From the NCBI RefSeq assembly GCF_000719955.1, contig NZ_JOII01000005.1:62001-126000 (forward strand): a stretch of 64,000 nt of DNA, written 5' to 3'. A model generated the notes under the pieces. The model ran no database searches and had not been told where the DNA came from. It was given only the letters and a program-made list of their open reading frames with translations. This DNA comes from Streptomyces albidoflavus (GTDB lineage: Bacteria > Actinomycetota > Actinomycetes > Streptomycetales > Streptomycetaceae). Shown here piece after piece: positions 53,463 through 62,036 of this stretch (positions within the stretch are counted from its first letter, which is position 1; every line of letters begins with the position of its first letter). Made by a program: the position numbers and the translations under genes.

Positions 53463-53658
53463 GGGGGGCCTCCGAGGGCGGTGGGCGAGCGTGACGGGAG
53501 ATGTGTGACGTGTGCATGCCGTATTGACGCTACGCGCGTGGACCGGCGGTGCGGAAGAGGGCCCAGGACCCGCCGGTGGTCTACTCCTGCGGCAGACTGC
53601 GCCAAGCTGGGGGGACCGGCCCCGGCGCGGGGAATCTTTCAGGGACGGAAATCGGTAC

Positions 53659-54114
53659 ATGGGTGTTGACGGCGAGGCGGACGCGGAGTTCCTGGCCCTG
53701 GAGCGCGAACTCTCGCTCCTCTTCCGGCGGGCCAGGGCCGGTCAGGGCGAACTGGCCAGGGCGGTCCACCCGCAACTCGAACCGGCCGCCTACGGACTCC
53801 TCGTCCGGCTCATCGAGGGCGGACCCCAGCGGGCCACCGACCTCGCCGCCTACATGGGCGTCGGCAAGGCCACCATCAGCAGGCAGCTCGGCGGGCTGGA
53901 GGAACTGGGCCTCATCGACCGCGCGGTGGACCCCGCGGACCGCAGGGCGTCCCTCTTGCGGGTGACACCGCTCGGCTCCGAACGCGTGGCCGCGGTGGCC
54001 GCGGCTCGGCGCAGTGCCTACGTGCGGCGCCTCGCCGGCTGGGACCGCCGCGACGTGGGCGAACTGGCCCGGCTCCTCGGCCGCCTCAACGGGGTGCTGA
54101 CGGAACCCAACTAG
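53659..54114 (+). CDS. MarR family transcriptional regulator
   Basis: A 151-residue regulator. The winged helix-turn-helix is seen in AAYGLLVRLIEGGPQRATDLAAYMGVGKATISRQLGGLEELGLIDR, and the wing has DPADRRASLLRVTPLG. The helical N- and C-termini form the dimer interface. It would respond to a small phenolic ligand or oxidant and control neighbouring genes; none nearby is an obvious target. It is divergent from the lysozyme gene across about 200 bases. ATG 53659 has GGGACGGA upstream, a modest ribosome site. Confidence 0.9.
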   Translation: MGVDGEADAEFLALERELSLLFRRARAGQGELARAVHPQLEPAAYGLLVRLIEGGPQRATDLAAYMGVGKATISRQLGGLEELGLIDRAVDPADRRASLLRVTPLGSERVAAVAAARRSAYVRRLAGWDRRDVGELARLLGRLNGVLTEPN

Positions 54115-54120
54115 GGGTGG

Positions 54121-54475
54121 GGTGGCCTCAGGCGCCGGCCGGGCTGGGCTGTGGCCTCAGGCGTCGATTGGGCTGCGGCCCCAAGTCCTCGGGTCGGGAG
54201 GGCTGCTGGTGGGGCCGGAGCTGATTCGCTCTCCGGCGTCGTCGTGGAGCTTGGGCGGCCGCGTGCCCCGGCTGTGGCTGGGCCGGGCTCGTGTTCCGCT
54301 CCGCTGCGACGGGTGATCTGAGACTGGCCGGCGTTCGAGGCCGCACTCAACAGCCCGGCCGGCGTTTGAGGCCATCGGTGACCGGCACGGTCCGAGGGGA
54401 GCTCAGCCCGGAGATCAGCCTGGCCGGCGCTTGAGGCCACACACTCCAGCCCGGCCGGCGTTTGAGGCCACATCG
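54121..54475. repeat. Block of six copies of a dispersed intergenic repeat
   Basis: The core GCCCGGCCGGCGTTTGAGGCC or close variants occur on the plus strand near 54324, 54352, 54419 and 54448, and in inverse orientation at 54121-54145 and 54151-54174. The copy at 54352-54381 continues as ATCGGTGAC, exactly as at 14326-14355. The 399-base gap between the MarR and PP2C-like genes contains no convincing gene; short open frames there have repeat-derived sequence. Confidence 0.8.
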
Positions 54476-54513
54476 CCAAGTCGCGCCCCACGCCGGGGCG
54501 CCGGCCCAGCTGG

Positions 54514-55365
54514 TCAGAAGGCGACGTGCACGGCTGTGGCGTCGTCGTGCCGCTTGCCCCGGGGGGAGGGGACCGCGTGTTCCAGGTCGCGGACGGCCTG
54601 GACGAGGTGGGCCGTGCCCTGGGTGCGGACGAGGTCGAGGGTGCCGGCCCAGGTGCCGCCGAAGCGGTCGACCCAGCGGGTGGCCCCGTCGGTCATCGCG
54701 GTCAGGGACCGGAGTTCGGCGCGCGGCGTGCGCCCGGTCACGGCGAGCCGGGCGACGGCGGGGTCGGCGGCGGCCGTGTGGAAGCCGCCCTCGGCGTTGC
54801 GGAGTGCCTCGACGGCCTCGACGTACTCCTGGACGGCGGCCTCGCGGCGGGCCGCCGGGGTGTGGCCGGGCAGCGCCCGCACGGCCGCCCGCAGTTCGGG
54901 CACCGGGGAGGGGAGGGTGTCGAGGCGCGGGTCCTGGACCGGGACGAGGGTGCCGTCCGCGCGCTCCAGCAGGAGCGTGGAGTCGGAGAGGACGAGGTGT
55001 TCGACGGCCTCCTCGTCCCAACGCGCCAGCACCACCGTCGCCTGAGGCGTCCGGGAGTGAGAAAGGTCACAGGTTGAACGATGCGTTCCGGCGGTACGCG
55101 CGACGGCCTCCGCCAGGATCTCCTCCAGCGTCATGTCCCGTTGTGAAACGGACAGTTCTCCCAGTGCCCCGCCGAGCCGCGCGGTGAACCAGTCGACCGA
55201 GTGCACGCACCCGTCGTCCCCCTCCGGTGGCGTCACCCCGTCCAACAGCACGAGGCAACCCCCGTGCCCGTGTGCGGGAAGCGCGACCGAGCAGTAGTCC
55301 TCGTTCGGGTGATCCGGGGCCCCGGGTTCCGTTGTCAGGTCGATGTGCACCGGCTCAGTCTGCAT
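54514..55365 (-). CDS. PP2C-like protein phosphatase domain protein
   Basis: A 283-residue protein with the outline of a PPM/PP2C phosphatase: NEDYCSVAL at the start in place of NEDxxxV, GCLVLLDGVTPPEGDDGCVH with the metal-binding DGV, ATVVLARWDEEAVEHLVLSDSTLLL, SLTAMTDGATRWVDRF (the MTDG motif), and a C-terminal HDDATAVHVAF. The acidic metal ligands DG and DD are therefore kept. It probably dephosphorylates a serine/threonine protein; no kinase lies nearby. It is divergent from the conservon across about 275 bases. ATG 55365. Confidence 0.75.
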   Translation of the reverse strand: MQTEPVHIDLTTEPGAPDHPNEDYCSVALPAHGHGGCLVLLDGVTPPEGDDGCVHSVDWFTARLGGALGELSVSQRDMTLEEILAEAVARTAGTHRSTCDLSHSRTPQATVVLARWDEEAVEHLVLSDSTLLLERADGTLVPVQDPRLDTLPSPVPELRAAVRALPGHTPAARREAAVQEYVEAVEALRNAEGGFHTAAADPAVARLAVTGRTPRAELRSLTAMTDGATRWVDRFGGTWAGTLDLVRTQGTAHLVQAVRDLEHAVPSPRGKRHDDATAVHVAF

Positions 55366-55640
55366 GATGGGCTCTGGCCGCGGCGGCAGGTGACGGCCGC
55401 TCGGCCACGCCGCCGGGTTTTACCTGGAATGATCAACTCCGGCTCTACGGGGGCGGGGCATCCTGCCAAAGCGGACCGGTAACGTCCAACCGGCGCCCCG
55501 TGTGCGTCGTCAGCGGGGGAGGGGGAGACTTGCCCGCCAACTCCCGGTCGATGTTCACTCCTTCGGGTGGCCCGGCAGACGATGCGCGACCACTGCTCAC
55601 ACGCACTGGGAGGGTCGAGAGCCGTTCCGGAAGGGAGCTC

Positions 55641-58600
55641 GTGCTGACAGGACGTCACCCGGGCCCTTGGGTAGACGAGTCAAGAATGCGAGCACCGGTG
55701 CAGAAGAAGAGGCCTCGGGGCAAGGACGTCCGGACGGGCGACCAGGCGGAAGCCGCCACCCCGACCCCCGAAACCACCGCCCGTCCCGCACGCAAGGCCC
55801 GCGTGCGCAACCGCCTGATCATCGCCGTCGCGGTGGTCGCGGCCGCCGTCGCGGGCGCGGGCGTCCCGTCGGTCGTCGCCGCCTCCGGGCAGGCCACGGA
55901 CGCCCAGGAACTGGTGGAGTTCTCCGAACTGACCCAGCAGGCGGTGACGCTCTCCCACTCGCTGGCCGACGAACGCGACGAGGTCACCGCCTACATCGCG
56001 GCCGGACGGCCCGAGGGCAGCGGCCTCTCCGAGAAGCGCAGCTCCCGGGTGGACCGGCAGGTCGAGGAGATCCGCGAGGGCGCCCCGGACACCCTGCGGG
56101 AGACCCTGGACACCATCGGCGCCGTCCGCCGCCAGGCGCTGACCGGCAAGGGCGACGCCCTAGACGCGCACAACGCCTACGCGACCGCGATCAACGAACT
56201 CCACAGCACCGCCCAGGAACTGGTCGCGAAGCTCCCCACGCGCAGCGGCCCCGGCCGGCTCGCCCTCAACGACCTCGACCGCGCCGTCGAGCAGGCCACC
56301 GCCACCCGGGGCCTGCTGCTCGCCGCCCTCGCCGTGCCGAGCAGCACCTCGCAGACCGGCGTCGACCCCGTCACCGGCCTGCCCGTGCAGACCCAGGCTG
56401 GGACCGCCGAGGAGACGAGGACCCGCAACGCCCTCAGTGCCGCCGCCCAGCAGGCGCAGGTCGCCGAGCGGGCCGCGCTGGCGGCGTTCGAGCGGGGCGC
56501 CTCCCCGGAGAACAAGGCGTCGTACCGGAACACGGTCAGCGGACCCGAGGTGACCACCGCCGAGAAGTACCTGGCGCGGCTCACCAGCGCGCCGACCCTC
56601 TCCGACGAGGACGCCGCGCTCAAGCCCGACAAGGTCGACGCCGCCCTCACCGCCCGCATCGAGCAGATGCGCGGCGTGGAGAACGCGCTGGCGGCGGCCC
56701 GCACCGGGCAGCTCGCCGAGCAGCGCGACGAGGACGTGCTCGCCCTGGAGATCCAGATCGGGCTGGTCGGGCTCTGCCTGCTCCTCGCGGTCGGCATGAG
56801 CATGGGCATGGCCCGCTCGCTGACCCGGCCGCTGGCCGTGCTGCGCCTGGGCACCGCCCGTCTCGCCGCCGACCCGGCGGGCGAGGAGCCGGTCAAGTTC
56901 ACCGGCCGCAACGACGAGTTCGCCGAGGTCGTCCGCTCGGTCAACGCCCTCCACGCCCACCTCACCGGCCTGCACGAGCGGCTCACCGGCCTGGAGACCG
57001 ACCGTAAGCACCTGGTCGGCGAGCGGGTCTCGATGGCCGAGGAGCGCGACGCCCTCCGCAAGGAGCTGGCCGCCTCCACCGCCCACCTGGAGCGGGCCCG
57101 CCAGTCCATCCACGGCACCTTCGTCAACCTGGCGCTGCGCTCGCTCGGCCTGGTCGAGCGGCAGCTGACGGTGATCGAGAACCTGGAGGAGAGCGAGCAG
57201 GACCCCGACCGCCTCGCCACCCTCTTCAAGCTCGACCACTTCGCCACCGTGATGCGCCGCCACAGCGAGAACCTGCTGGTCCTCGCGGGCGCCGAGCACG
57301 GCCACAGCCACGCGGGCCCGGTCCCGCTGGTCGACGTCGCCCGCGCCGCCGTCAGCGAGACCGAGCGGTACGAGCGCATCCGCATCTCCACGCTGCCCCC
57401 GCACTCGCACCTCGCGGGCTTCGCCGCCGACGACCTCAGCCATCTGCTCGCCGAGCTGATGGAGAACGCCACCTCGTTCTCCCCGCCCGACGCCCAGGTC
57501 GAGGTCTCCGGCTGGCTGCTGGAGAGCGGCGAGGTCATGCTCTCCGTCCAGGACGAGGGCATCGGCATGGCCGAGGAGCGCCTCGCCGAACTCAACAAGC
57601 GCCTCGCCCACGTCGGCACCGACGGCCTCTACGAGCCGGACGGCGACGGCGGCCTCGGGCTCGGCCTGTACGTGGTGGCCCGCATCGCGGCCCGGCACGG
57701 CATCCGCGTCCAGCTCCGCACCCAGCAGCAGGGCGGCGTCACCAGCGTCGTGGTGCTGCCCAAGTCGATCCTGGCCGCCGCCCCCTCGGGCACCCTGCCC
57801 GCCTCCGCCGACACCGCGGGCGGCTCCGCCCCGGTCCAGCTGCCGGGCGTCGACGCCGAGGCCAACTCCAACGTCCTGCCCGCCCCGCGCCGCGACGCCC
57901 CCGACGACGACTCGCTGGCCCGCGGCTCCACCGACCGGGTCATCGCCGCCGCCGAGAAGGCCGTACGGGAACGCGGCGAGCCCGCGGACCGGTCCGGCAC
58001 CGCCAAGGCGGCCGAGGCGACCGAGCCGGCCGAGGCCACCGCAGAGGTGCCCGACGCCGAGGCGCCGGCCGAGCCCGCCACCCCGGCCGGCGAGCAGTCC
58101 GCGGCCCTCGCCGAGGAGTCCGCACCGGCCGCCGCCGAGGCCGTGCCCGAGGCCGAGGCGCCCGCCGCCGGGACCCCGGCAGCCTCCCCCGAGACGACGA
58201 TGGAGCTGTACCTCCCCTCCCCGCGCCGCGAGCAGCCCGCCGCCGAGGAGCCGGGGGCCGCCGAGAAGGCCGCCGCCGAGGATGGGCGCGAGGCCGACGA
58301 GCCCGCCGCCCCGGGTCCGTACGCGATAGGGCCCGACGCGCACGAGCGCACCCGCGACGAGGCAGCCGCCCCGTCCGACTCCGTGCCGGCCCCCAGGCCG
58401 GCCCTCGACCAGCAGCCCGCCGAACCCGCCGATCGGGTCACGGACAAGGGACTGCCCAAGCGCACCCCCAAGCTGACCGCCCCGACCGCCGCGCCGAAGA
58501 AGCGCGCCGGCGGTGTCGACGCCGAGAAACTGCGGCAGCGGCTGGGCGGATTCCACTCGGGGGCCCAGGCCGGCCGCCGCGATGTCGAAGCCGAGATCGC

Positions 58601-58670
58601 GGAGCAGCCCGGCCTGTCAGGACCAACCGGTGAAGCTCAGGGGGACTCAGCCGAGGAGGCTCGCAGTTGA
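55641..58670 (+). CDS. Nitrate/nitrite-sensing (NIT) domain histidine kinase-like protein, conservon CvnA type
   Basis: A protein of about 1009 residues. TM1 (about residues 59-80) is followed by an extracellular NIT domain of about 290 residues, TM2 (about 370-390), a HAMP-like region (RSLTRPLAVLRLGTARLAADP), a helical segment and a GHKL ATPase domain with ELMENATSFSPPDA, DEGIGMAEERLAELN and GGLGLGLYVVARIAARHG. There is no classical HisKA box. The last 280 residues are a disordered Ala/Glu/Pro tail. GTG 55641 has GGAAGGGAG upstream; ATG 55686 is an alternative. It starts the four-gene conservon and overlaps the next gene. Confidence 0.9.
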   Translation: MLTGRHPGPWVDESRMRAPVQKKRPRGKDVRTGDQAEAATPTPETTARPARKARVRNRLIIAVAVVAAAVAGAGVPSVVAASGQATDAQELVEFSELTQQAVTLSHSLADERDEVTAYIAAGRPEGSGLSEKRSSRVDRQVEEIREGAPDTLRETLDTIGAVRRQALTGKGDALDAHNAYATAINELHSTAQELVAKLPTRSGPGRLALNDLDRAVEQATATRGLLLAALAVPSSTSQTGVDPVTGLPVQTQAGTAEETRTRNALSAAAQQAQVAERAALAAFERGASPENKASYRNTVSGPEVTTAEKYLARLTSAPTLSDEDAALKPDKVDAALTARIEQMRGVENALAAARTGQLAEQRDEDVLALEIQIGLVGLCLLLAVGMSMGMARSLTRPLAVLRLGTARLAADPAGEEPVKFTGRNDEFAEVVRSVNALHAHLTGLHERLTGLETDRKHLVGERVSMAEERDALRKELAASTAHLERARQSIHGTFVNLALRSLGLVERQLTVIENLEESEQDPDRLATLFKLDHFATVMRRHSENLLVLAGAEHGHSHAGPVPLVDVARAAVSETERYERIRISTLPPHSHLAGFAADDLSHLLAELMENATSFSPPDAQVEVSGWLLESGEVMLSVQDEGIGMAEERLAELNKRLAHVGTDGLYEPDGDGGLGLGLYVVARIAARHGIRVQLRTQQQGGVTSVVVLPKSILAAAPSGTLPASADTAGGSAPVQLPGVDAEANSNVLPAPRRDAPDDDSLARGSTDRVIAAAEKAVRERGEPADRSGTAKAAEATEPAEATAEVPDAEAPAEPATPAGEQSAALAEESAPAAAEAVPEAEAPAAGTPAASPETTMELYLPSPRREQPAAEEPGAAEKAAAEDGREADEPAAPGPYAIGPDAHERTRDEAAAPSDSVPAPRPALDQQPAEPADRVTDKGLPKRTPKLTAPTAAPKKRAGGVDAEKLRQRLGGFHSGAQAGRRDVEAEIAEQPGLSGPTGEAQGDSAEEARS

Positions 58671-59167
58671 CTGCGTCCAGTCCGACATCCGCTACTTCCC
58701 GTCAGAACGGTCTCAGCTCAGAAGCACGGAACCTGCACTGGCTGCTGACCAACCTCGTGGAGGAGGTGCCGGGCCTCAATTCGGTCGCGGTGGTCTCCTC
58801 CGACGGGCTGATGCTGCTCTCCTCCGACCCGGGGAGAAACGAGCCCGCCACGAGAGAGGCCCCGCAGGGGCCCAAGGGGTCCAGCGCCGACCTCGCCACC
58901 ATCGTCTCCGGCGTCGGCAGCCTCACCATCGGGGCGTCCAAGCTCATGGAGGCCGGCAACGTCAAGCAGACGATGGTCGCCATGGAGGAGGGCAGCCTCT
59001 TCGTCATGTCCATCAGTGACGGCTCGCTGCTCGGTGTCCACGCCACCCCCGACTGCGACATGAGCATCGTCGCGTACCACATGGCGCTGTTCGTGGGCCG
59101 GGCCGGGCACGTGCTCACCCCCGAACTCCGCAGTGAACTTCGCCAGTCGATGGAGAGCGCCAAGTGA
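58667..59167 (+). CDS. Roadblock/LC7 domain protein, conservon CvnB type
   Basis: A 166-residue roadblock/LC7 protein. The domain runs from LHWLLTNLVEEVPGLNSVAVVSSDGLMLLSS to GHVLTPELRSELRQ, with the typical alternating strand-helix layout. Roadblock proteins bind small GTPases as GTPase-activating or scaffold partners; the partner is likely the GTPase encoded three genes on. The start is TTG 58667, whose TTGA overlaps the kinase stop, with GAGGAGG at a good distance. Confidence 0.93.
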   Translation: MTASSPTSATSRQNGLSSEARNLHWLLTNLVEEVPGLNSVAVVSSDGLMLLSSDPGRNEPATREAPQGPKGSSADLATIVSGVGSLTIGASKLMEAGNVKQTMVAMEEGSLFVMSISDGSLLGVHATPDCDMSIVAYHMALFVGRAGHVLTPELRSELRQSMESAK

Positions 59168-59565
59168 GCACCGCCAAGCTGCCCCGCCGGGGCGGGGAGC
59201 GTAAACCCGCCCGCGTCCGCCCGTACTCGCTGACCGGCGGCCGGACCCGGTTCGGGCACGTCCTGCTCGTGGAGACCTTCGTCGCCGCCCTGGAGGCACC
59301 CGAGGAGCGCAAGGAACTGCCCAACGGCACGTTCGGCGCGGCCCGGATCATGCCCGAGATGCAGGCGATCGTGGAACTCTGCCGGCGCATGCGCACCGTC
59401 GCCGAGATCGCGGCGATGCTGAAGATGCCGCTCGGCGTGGTGAGAGTGCTCCTCAGCGACCTCGCCGACCAGGGAAAGATCCGCGTGTACGGCAACGGGC
59501 ACGGCCCGGGCCAGCCCGATCGCGCACTGCTCGAAAGGGTGCTGAATGGACTCCGCCGTCTCTGA
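59164..59565 (+). CDS. DUF742 protein, conservon CvnC type
   Basis: A 133-residue basic protein of family DUF742, recognised by RPYSLTGGRTRFGHVLLVETFV near the N-terminus and the helix-turn-helix-like ELCRRMRTVAEIAAMLKMPLGVVRVLLSDLADQG, followed by IRVYGNG. Conservon C proteins associate with the sensor complex. GTGA overlap with the roadblock gene; its 3' end overlaps the GTPase gene by 20 bases. Confidence 0.93.
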   Translation: MSTAKLPRRGGERKPARVRPYSLTGGRTRFGHVLLVETFVAALEAPEERKELPNGTFGAARIMPEMQAIVELCRRMRTVAEIAAMLKMPLGVVRVLLSDLADQGKIRVYGNGHGPGQPDRALLERVLNGLRRL

Positions 59566-60172
59566 CCTCCTCCCCGCCGACGAGTCGGAGGAGACCCTCC
59601 AGCCCTGGCAGCGGGACAAGACCCGGGCCCCCATAGCCACCAAGATCGTGGTGGCGGGCGGCTTCGGTGTCGGCAAGACGACGCTCGTCACCACGGTCTC
59701 GGAGATCACTCCGCTGCAGACCGAGGCGCTGATGACGCAGGCCAGCGAGGAGACCGACGACCTCAGCGAGACGCCGGACAAGACGACGACCACCGTCGCC
59801 ATGGACTTCGGCCGCATCACCCTCGACGACGACCTGGTCCTGTACCTGTTCGGCACGCCGGGGCAGCAGCGGTTCTGGTTCATGTGGGACGACCTGGTCC
59901 GCGGTGCCATCGGCGCCGTCGTCCTCGCCGACACCCGGCGGCTCTCCGACTGCTTCCCCGCCCTCGACTACTTCGAGAGCTGTGGGCTGCCCTACGTCGT
60001 CGCCGTCAACCACTTCGACGGGAGTACCAAGTTCGAGCCCGAGGACGTGCGGGAGGCCTTGACAGTGCCGCCCCACATCCCTGTGATCGTCATGGACGCC
60101 CGCATGCGGGTCTCGGCCATCGAGACGCTGCTCGCGCTGGTCGGCCACGCGCTCGACGTCACCCCCGAATAG
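59546..60172 (+). CDS. Small GTP-binding protein, conservon CvnD type
   Basis: A 208-residue Ras-like GTPase. The P-loop is GGFGVGKTTLV (near residue 36), the G3 motif is LFGTPGQQRFWFMW, and G4 is AVNHFDG in place of NKxD. These are typical of the actinobacterial conservon GTPases. It should switch between GDP and GTP forms under control of the roadblock and DUF742 partners and the NIT kinase. ATG 59546 lies inside the upstream gene. Confidence 0.93.
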   Translation: MDSAVSDLLPADESEETLQPWQRDKTRAPIATKIVVAGGFGVGKTTLVTTVSEITPLQTEALMTQASEETDDLSETPDKTTTTVAMDFGRITLDDDLVLYLFGTPGQQRFWFMWDDLVRGAIGAVVLADTRRLSDCFPALDYFESCGLPYVVAVNHFDGSTKFEPEDVREALTVPPHIPVIVMDARMRVSAIETLLALVGHALDVTPE

Positions 60173-60178
60173 CAGCAG

Positions 60179-60208
60179 GCGCGCCGCGGCGGACCGGCCG
60201 CGGCGCGC
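60179..60208 (+). terminator. Hairpin between the GTPase and monooxygenase genes
   Basis: GCGCGCCGCGG and CCGCGGCGCGC form an 11-bp stem with an eight-base loop in the 57-base gap. It could partly attenuate the downstream gene. Confidence 0.45.
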
Positions 60209-60229
60209 GCAACGCAAGGAGAACCCGCC

Positions 60230-61474
60230 ATGCGGAGAATACTGATCGTCGGAGCCGGCCAGTCCGGGCTCCAGCTCGCCCTCGGACTCCAGGCCAACGG
60301 CTATGAGGTCACCCTCATGTCGAACCGCACCGCCGACGAGATCCGGACCGGGCGGGTCATGTCGACCCAGTGCATGTTCCACACCGCCCTCCAGCACGAG
60401 CGGGACATACAGGCCAACTTCTGGGAGTCGCAGGCCCCGAAGATCAAGGGGCTCGGCGTCTCCGTCGCCGGCCCCGACTCCTCGCGCGCCGTCGACTGGG
60501 TCGGCATGCTCGACGGCCACGCCCAGTCCGTCGACCAGCGGGTGAAGATGGCCGGCTGGATGGAGACCTTCGCCGAGCGCGGCGGCCAGGTCGTCATCCA
60601 CGGCGCCGCCGTCTCCGACCTCGACTACTTCGCCCGCACGTACGACCTGGTCATGGTCTCGGCGGGCAAGGGCGAACTGGTCTCGATGTTCGAACGGGAC
60701 GCCTCGCGCTCCCCGTTCACCACCCCGCAGCGCGCCCTCTCCGTCGCCTACGTGCACGGCATGGGCCCGCGCCCCGAGCACCCCGACTTCGACGCGGTCC
60801 GCTGCAACCTCGTCCCCGGCGTCGGCGAGCTCTTCGTGATGCCGACCTACACCACCTCCGGACGGGCCGACATCCTCTTCTGGGAGGGCATACCCGGCGG
60901 ACCCCTCGACGCCTTCAAGGGCATCAAGGACCCCTCCGAGCACCTGGCGCTCACCCTGGAGCTGATGGAGAAGTTCACGCCCTGGGAGTACGCGCGCTCC
61001 ACCCAGGTCGAGCTGACCGACGCGGGCGGCACCCTCGCCGGCCGGTACGCGCCCACCGTGCGCAAGCCGATCGGCCGGCTCCCCTCGGGCGGCCTGGTCC
61101 TCGGCGTCGCGGACGTGGTCGTCGCCAACGACCCGATCACCGGGCAGGGCTCCAACTCGGCCTCCAAGTGCGCGGCCTCGTACCTCTCCTCGATCCTCGG
61201 ACACGGCGACCGCCCGTTCGACGAGGAGTGGATGCAGGCCACCTTCGACGGCTACTGGAACACCGCCCAGCACGTCGTCAAGTGGACCAACGCCATGCTC
61301 GGCGTCCCGCCGGAGCACGTGCTGAAGCTGATCGGCTCCGGCATGCGGTACCAGCAGGTCGCCGACCGCTTCGCCAACGGCTTCGACAACCCGGCCGACT
61401 TCGACAACTTCTTCTTCGACCCGGAGAAGACGGAGGCGTACCTGGCCGAGGTCGCCCAGGCGGACGCCGCCTGA
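60230..61474 (+). CDS. FAD-dependent styrene/indole monooxygenase-like protein
   Basis: A 414-residue flavoprotein of the StyA-type group. The FAD-binding Rossmann motif is ILIVGAGQSGLQLALGL at the N-terminus, and VVANDPITGQGSNSASKCA near residue 300 is the second FAD contact (DP...GQG). StyA-like enzymes epoxidise styrene or oxidise indole using reduced FAD from a separate reductase; no reductase gene is next to it. ATG 60230 has AAGGAGAA upstream. It follows the conservon by 57 bases, so it may be its last gene or a target. Confidence 0.88.
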   Translation: MRRILIVGAGQSGLQLALGLQANGYEVTLMSNRTADEIRTGRVMSTQCMFHTALQHERDIQANFWESQAPKIKGLGVSVAGPDSSRAVDWVGMLDGHAQSVDQRVKMAGWMETFAERGGQVVIHGAAVSDLDYFARTYDLVMVSAGKGELVSMFERDASRSPFTTPQRALSVAYVHGMGPRPEHPDFDAVRCNLVPGVGELFVMPTYTTSGRADILFWEGIPGGPLDAFKGIKDPSEHLALTLELMEKFTPWEYARSTQVELTDAGGTLAGRYAPTVRKPIGRLPSGGLVLGVADVVVANDPITGQGSNSASKCAASYLSSILGHGDRPFDEEWMQATFDGYWNTAQHVVKWTNAMLGVPPEHVLKLIGSGMRYQQVADRFANGFDNPADFDNFFFDPEKTEAYLAEVAQADAA

Positions 61475-61498
61475 CCGAAGCCCCCGAGCACGACGCGA

Positions 61499-61534
61499 AG
61501 AGCCGCCCACCGGAACGCCTCCGGGGGCGGCTCT
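61499..61534 (+). terminator. Hairpin after the monooxygenase gene
   Basis: AGAGCCGCCC and GGGCGGCTCT pair across a 16-base loop 24 bases after the stop codon. Confidence 0.55.
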
Positions 61535-61537
61535 CGG

Positions 61538-61573
61538 CGTAAAGACGATCATTTCGCGCCACGCGTCTTTACG
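61538..61573. promoter_or_regulatory. AT-rich inverted repeat upstream of a small membrane protein gene
   Basis: CGTAAAGACG and its exact reverse complement CGTCTTTACG are 16 bases apart, and CTTTACG occurs again at once downstream. It is the least G+C-rich spot nearby and is a candidate binding site. Confidence 0.4.
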
Positions 61574-61660
61574 TTCTCTTTACGCGCCCGGTCTCCTCTG
61601 TGACGCTGGTGCCCGGACCCGGCCGGTGCCTGCGGGCCGGGGTGTGTGACGGGGGTTCAC

Positions 61661-61876
61661 ATGGTCAGTGTCGTCGTCTTTCTCGTGCTCATGTTCGGCG
61701 CGGCCCTGCTCTCCGCCGTCACCGTGCTGCGCCGTCGCAACCGCACCACGTACAACGCCGACGGGCTCCTCATCGAGCAGGCCCACCGCGACCAGGCCCA
61801 CGTCGCCCGGTACGCCTACCGACACCCCTTCGTGGACGGTTCGTTCCCCGGTGGGTCGTCGGGGAGCCGACGCTGA
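61661..61876 (+). CDS. Small single-pass membrane protein
   Basis: A 71-residue protein with one N-terminal transmembrane helix (MVSVVVFLVLMFGAALLSAVTVL) and a basic, charged cytoplasmic tail containing LRRRNRTTYNADGLLIEQAHRDQAHVARYAYRH. Such short proteins occur widely in Streptomyces but I know no function. ATG 61661 is preceded by GGGGG; GTG 61646 would add five residues. It stands alone between the monooxygenase and a convergent peptidase gene. Confidence 0.65.
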   Translation: MVSVVVFLVLMFGAALLSAVTVLRRRNRTTYNADGLLIEQAHRDQAHVARYAYRHPFVDGSFPGGSSGSRR

Positions 61877-62036
61877 GCCGGGGGCCGCACCTCCAGTACG
61901 ACCGCGGTGCCCGCCACCGTGCTGTCCTCGTGCATCGTGATCCGTGTGCCGGGACGTGTCTCCCAGGCGGGCCGGAGGTGGAGCCGCACCCGGATCATGC
62001 CGCCGTGCGCGGTCCATGGGGCCGTCCTGCAGCGCC

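Noticed and set aside
54122..54346. Small frames in the 54 kb repeat block
   Set aside because: Their sequences are made of the repeat unit in different frames and lack ribosome sites.
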